From Pseudomonadota bacterium (GTDB lineage: Bacteria > Pseudomonadota > Alphaproteobacteria > Rhizobiales > Aestuariivirgaceae), in contig JAEKFU010000061.1 of NCBI GenBank assembly GCA_016522385.1, positions 1 to 8,547 on the forward strand: a stretch of 8,547 bases of DNA, given 5' to 3'. The notes below the pieces were generated by a model. The model was not told where the DNA came from, did not search any database, and saw only the letters and a program-made list of their open reading frames with translations. The position numbers were made by a program, and so were the translations under genes. This document shows, piece by piece, positions 5,703 to 8,547 of the stretch; position 1 is the first letter of the stretch, and every line of letters starts with the position of its first letter.

Positions 5703-6998
5703 ATGCAATTTGCCGCGAAGTCCCGCCACGCCGGCGCAAAGGCCTGGTTCGTCTGGTCGCTGAGCGCCGGCGCCTTCGGTTACGCGTTCTTTCAGCGTGT
5801 CGCACCCAGCGTCATGGTGTCCGACCTGATGTCGGAGTTCTCGATCGGTGCGGCTGTTACCGGACATTTGTCGGCACTCTATTTCTATCCTTATGTAGCG
5901 TTGCAGTTTCCGCTCGGCGCGATGCTCGACCGATTTGGCGTAAGAGCGCTTCTGACACTCGCAGTCGGTCTGGCGGCCGCCGGCAGCTTCCTGTTCGGCT
6001 CCGCGCAATCGATCGAGCAGGCCTATGTCGGGCGCTCTCTGATCGGTTGTGGTTCGGCGGTCGGGTTCCTGGCTTCGCTGAGGCTGGCGGCGAATTGGTT
6101 TCCAACCCATCGGTTCGCCTTTCTGGCCGGCCTGGTGATGCTGTTCGGCATGATCAGCGGGGTTGGCGGCCAGGCCCCGCTGGCCACGCTCATCAATCAC
6201 ATCGGATGGCGCGATGCAATGTTGGCAGCCGGCGTTTTTGCCGCGACTTTATGCTTGTTGATTGCCGTGTTCGTTCGCGACGCGCCGGCTGGTATGAAAA
6301 CACCCATCATCAAGGGCCGCCAGAACTGGAATTCCATCCTCAGTGCCCTCAAGGATGCGCTGTCGCGGCGCGAAGTTTGGCTCATCGCGCTGGTCGCCAC
6401 AACGATGACCGGCCCATTGCTGGCGTTTGGTGGCCTTTGGGGCGTGCCCTACGTCATGGGCGAATACCAGCTCCAGCGGCCGGAGGCGGCGTTGTATGTG
6501 TCCATGATGCTAATCGGTTGGGCGGCCGGCGCACCAACGGCCGGCTGGCTCTCCGACCGGATCCGCCGTCGCAAGTCCCCAATTGTCTATGCCGCTTTTG
6601 CGCAAACGGGTTTGATGGCGGCAATTGTCTTTGTTCCCGGTATCCCGCTTGGTCTGATGATCGCGATAATGTTTTTGGTTGGCATGACGGGGGCGTCGAT
6701 GGCGATCACCTTTGCACTGGCACGTGAGGTCAACGATCCGGCCATCCACGGTTCGGTCTCCGGCATCGTCAATGCCATGACGGTGGCGTCCGGTGCGATA
6801 CTGCAGCCAATCATTGGTCTCTTGCTGGATTGGCAGTGGGATGGCACATTGGTCAATGGCGCGCGGTTCTACGCGCCAGAACAGTTCAGACTGGCTTTTG
6901 TATTGTTGCTGGCCTGGACCGCTGCGGCGCCCCTGCTGGCGCTGCGGCTGCGCGAGACGCATTGTATCGATGTCGGCCCTAAGGCTGGTACGCCTTGA
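5703..6998 (+). CDS. MFS transporter, 12 membrane helices, substrate unknown
   Basis: This 431-residue inner-membrane secondary transporter has about twelve hydrophobic segments (roughly 14-33, 53-75, 80-100, 105-127, 138-160, 169-191, 225-247, 264-284, 293-312, 315-337, 350-375, 395-415). The central cytoplasmic loop is charged. The MFS loop 2-3 motif is clear as GAMLDRFGVR (72-81), with its echo in the second half at GWLSDRIRRRK (281-291). Arg32 in FQRVAPSVM lies in the first helix-loop. Substrate cannot be read from the sequence. The ATG at 5703 is the first in-frame start after a stop at 5664-5666, and its ribosome site is weak. The gene follows the pilus terminator but is probably unrelated to it. 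Its 3' end overlaps the convergent rhodanese gene by 20 bp. Confidence 0.9.
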   Translation: MQFAAKSRHAGAKAWFVWSLSAGAFGYAFFQRVAPSVMVSDLMSEFSIGAAVTGHLSALYFYPYVALQFPLGAMLDRFGVRALLTLAVGLAAAGSFLFGSAQSIEQAYVGRSLIGCGSAVGFLASLRLAANWFPTHRFAFLAGLVMLFGMISGVGGQAPLATLINHIGWRDAMLAAGVFAATLCLLIAVFVRDAPAGMKTPIIKGRQNWNSILSALKDALSRREVWLIALVATTMTGPLLAFGGLWGVPYVMGEYQLQRPEAALYVSMMLIGWAAGAPTAGWLSDRIRRRKSPIVYAAFAQTGLMAAIVFVPGIPLGLMIAIMFLVGMTGASMAITFALAREVNDPAIHGSVSGIVNAMTVASGAILQPIIGLLLDWQWDGTLVNGARFYAPEQFRLAFVLLLAWTAAAPLLALRLRETHCIDVGPKAGTP

Positions 6999-7410
6999 TC
7001 GGCAAACCGGACTTGATCCAACCCTTGCCGTTGGCGCCGCCGACCATGCCCTCCGACACGTCGATCACTTGAGAATAGCCGATCCGCGAAAGAATCCGCT
7101 GCAGGCCGCTGGAACGTCCACCGACAGCACAGATCAGGGCGATCGGTCTTGACTTGTCACCACCGGTCAGCGATCGCAGCCGGGACAGAAAGTCTTTTTC
7201 ATGCATCGAAACAGCAAGCGCCGTTTCGCCAATGCCGGTCTGGCGCCATTCATAGCGGGTACGAATATCGAGCAGCAGGATTTCACCGCGCTTTGCAGCG
7301 GCATGTGCGTCGACAACGGACATCTTGCGTGACTGTGCAAACAACGGGGACGCCGCCAGCGTTGCCGCAATGCCGACGATCAGACCCCGCCTCGTCAATC
7401 CTAGCGCCAT
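6979..7410 (-). CDS. Exported single-domain rhodanese-like protein
   Basis: This 143-residue protein has a rhodanese fold, which typically moves sulfane sulfur through an active-site cysteine persulfide. The N-terminus LTRRGLIVGIAATLAASPLFA looks like a Tat-type signal (twin Arg7-Arg8 then a hydrophobic core), with cleavage near Ala25, so the protein probably acts in the periplasm. The domain shows LLDIRTRYEWRQTGIG (46-61) and the catalytic loop CAVGGRS (Cys94 to Ser100), fitting CXXGXR. The end, EGMVGGANGKGWIKSGLP, is typical of small rhodaneses. The ATG at 7410 is the first start after an in-frame stop, but only a weak ribosome site is seen. It lies 85 nt downstream of the copper ATPase on the same strand and may share its transcript. 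Physiological substrate is unknown. Confidence 0.88.
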   Translation of the reverse strand: MALGLTRRGLIVGIAATLAASPLFAQSRKMSVVDAHAAAKRGEILLLDIRTRYEWRQTGIGETALAVSMHEKDFLSRLRSLTGGDKSRPIALICAVGGRSSGLQRILSRIGYSQVIDVSEGMVGGANGKGWIKSGLPIKAYQP

Positions 7411-7495
7411 GTCAAAAGCTTTCGCGAAATATCACTTTCCAATTTATCCGATCCGGTCACTACGCGCCAATCAACTGAGCGCGAGCCACATTCGG

Positions 7496-8547
7496 TTACA
7501 AGTGGATGTGCCGCAGTCTCAATGCGTTACTGATTACGGACACGGACGACAGGCTCATGGCGACTGAAGCGATGATCGGTGAGAGCAATAGACCCATGAA
7601 AGGGTACAGAACACCGGCCGCGATTGGCACGCCGATACCGTTGTAAACAAAGGCAAAGAACAGATTCTGGCGAATGTTGCGCATGGTGCCCCGCGACAGG
7701 TTGCGGGCCCGGACCAGTGCTGCCAGATCACCTTTGAGCAACGTAATTCCGGCGCTTTCGATGGCAACTTCAGAACCGGTGGCCATGGCGATACCAACAT
7801 CGGCAGCGGCCAATGCCGGTGCATCATTGACCCCATCACCGGCCATTGCCACTGTCGTGCCGGCGCCCTTTAAAGTGTCGACCAATGCGGCCTTCTCGAC
7901 CGGCAGCACGCTGGCATGAACCTCGTCGATGCCGAGCTGGCCGGCGACCGCTTCAGCGGTGCGCCTGTCATCACCGGTCGCCAAAACAATCTTCAGACCA
8001 TCTGCGCGCAGTGTATCAAGTGCTCTTCGTGCATTTGGCTTGATGGGATCCGTTGCGGCGATGATGCCGGCCGAGCGGCCATTGACGGCAAGGAACATTG
8101 CCGTCTTGCCGTCCGTGCGCAACTGATCGGCCATGCTAACGGCGTGGTTCAACTCAATGCCTTCAGCGGCCATCAGGCCGGCATTACCAAATGCGATGCG
8201 GCGACGGCCAATGCTTGCAGTGATACCTTTGCCAGCCAGCGAATTGAAACCCCTGACAGGTTTCAACGCAATGCCCTGACTTGCGGCAGCGGCGACCACT
8301 GCGCCGGCAAGTGGATGCTCGCTGCCTTGTTCGAGGCTGGCCGCCATCATGAGCAGTTCGCCGGACGACAGTTTTGCACCTGGTGCCGGTATGATGTCCG
8401 TGACAACAGGACGGCCGGCAGTCAGCGTTCCGGTCTTGTCGATCACGATTGTGTCGGTCTTGGCCAGCTGCTCGAGCGCTTCGGCGTCTTTGACGAGCAC
8501 GCCGGCCTGCGCGCCGCGTCCGGCGGCCACCATGATCGACATGGGCG
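7496..8547 (-). CDS. copA: P1B-1 Cu(+)-exporting ATPase, C-terminal part (runs off right edge)
   Basis: The gene encodes an inner-membrane pump that exports Cu(+) using ATP. About 349 residues are in view, numbered here from the internal Met codon at 8542, which is not the true start: the frame continues past the edge with Pro before it. Visible parts are the phosphorylation motif DKTGTLT (Asp35), the nucleotide-binding SEHPLA (His76-Pro77), LATGDD (187-192) and the hinge GDGVNDAPA (from 235). The two last membrane helices carry the P1B-1 metal signatures FVYN and MSLSS, which point to copper rather than zinc or cobalt. The CPC helix and any metal-binding domains lie outside the window. TGDD replaces the more usual TGDN in the P domain. 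A tail of RLRHIHL adds two histidines. The rhodanese gene follows after 85 nt. Confidence 0.93.
   Translation of the reverse strand, partial: PMSIMVAAGRGAQAGVLVKDAEALEQLAKTDTIVIDKTGTLTAGRPVVTDIIPAPGAKLSSGELLMMAASLEQGSEHPLAGAVVAAAASQGIALKPVRGFNSLAGKGITASIGRRRIAFGNAGLMAAEGIELNHAVSMADQLRTDGKTAMFLAVNGRSAGIIAATDPIKPNARRALDTLRADGLKIVLATGDDRRTAEAVAGQLGIDEVHASVLPVEKAALVDTLKGAGTTVAMAGDGVNDAPALAAADVGIAMATGSEVAIESAGITLLKGDLAALVRARNLSRGTMRNIRQNLFFAFVYNGIGVPIAAGVLYPFMGLLLSPIIASVAMSLSSVSVISNALRLRHIHL

Noticed and set aside
5625..6200. 191-codon minus-strand open frame opposite the MFS gene
   Set aside because: Its translation is hydrophilic and low in complexity (rich in R, Q, E, G) with no family features. 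It lies fully antisense to a clear 12-helix transporter and its leader.
6047..6727. 226-codon plus-strand open frame within the MFS gene in another frame
   Set aside because: It is a frame shadow of the transporter. The translation is rich in R, G, W and H without domain signals, and there is no ribosome site.

Overview
The window looks like chromosomal DNA of an alphaproteobacterium, most likely of the Hyphomicrobiales (Rhizobiales) type. This is inferred from the architecture of its Flp/Tad pilus genes, a stand-alone pilus N-domain protein and moderately GC-rich coding sequence with AT-rich intergenic spacers. No phylogenetic marker is present, so genus is not assigned.

Positions 1-5588 hold one end of a tight-adherence (Tad/Cpa) pilus locus split into two divergent arms around an AT-rich spacer of about 550 bp. 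The minus-strand arm reads outward as flp pilin (2880 to 2722), an intrinsic terminator, the prepilin peptidase cpaA (2334 to 1822), cpaB (1688 to 864) and cpaC, the outer-membrane secretin, which starts at 826 and runs off the left edge. The plus-strand arm holds a secreted protein made only of a secretin-type N-domain (3432-3932) with its own terminator, then two TadE-like minor pseudopilins (4337-4891 and 4923-5525) that end in another terminator. The parts fit together. Flp and both TadE-like proteins carry a Gly followed by Glu at +5, the site that a CpaA-type peptidase cuts. CpaC would form the outer-membrane channel, with CpaB as its periplasmic partner. The ATPase and platform genes (cpaD/E/F, tadB/C) are not in view and presumably lie left of position 1.

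Positions 5703-8547 are a different neighbourhood: a 12-helix MFS transporter (+) of unknown substrate, whose 3' end overlaps by 20 bp a convergent Tat-type exported single-domain rhodanese (-). Upstream of the rhodanese on the same strand is the C-terminal part of a P1B-1 Cu(+)-exporting ATPase, cut by the right edge.

No RNA gene, insertion sequence, CRISPR array, prophage or frameshifted gene is evident. The least ordinary feature is the stand-alone N-domain protein. It is a visible paralogue of the CpaC N-terminus in the same window and carries an extra Cys-X3-Cys tail. I see no clear novel system beyond this variant Tad locus.
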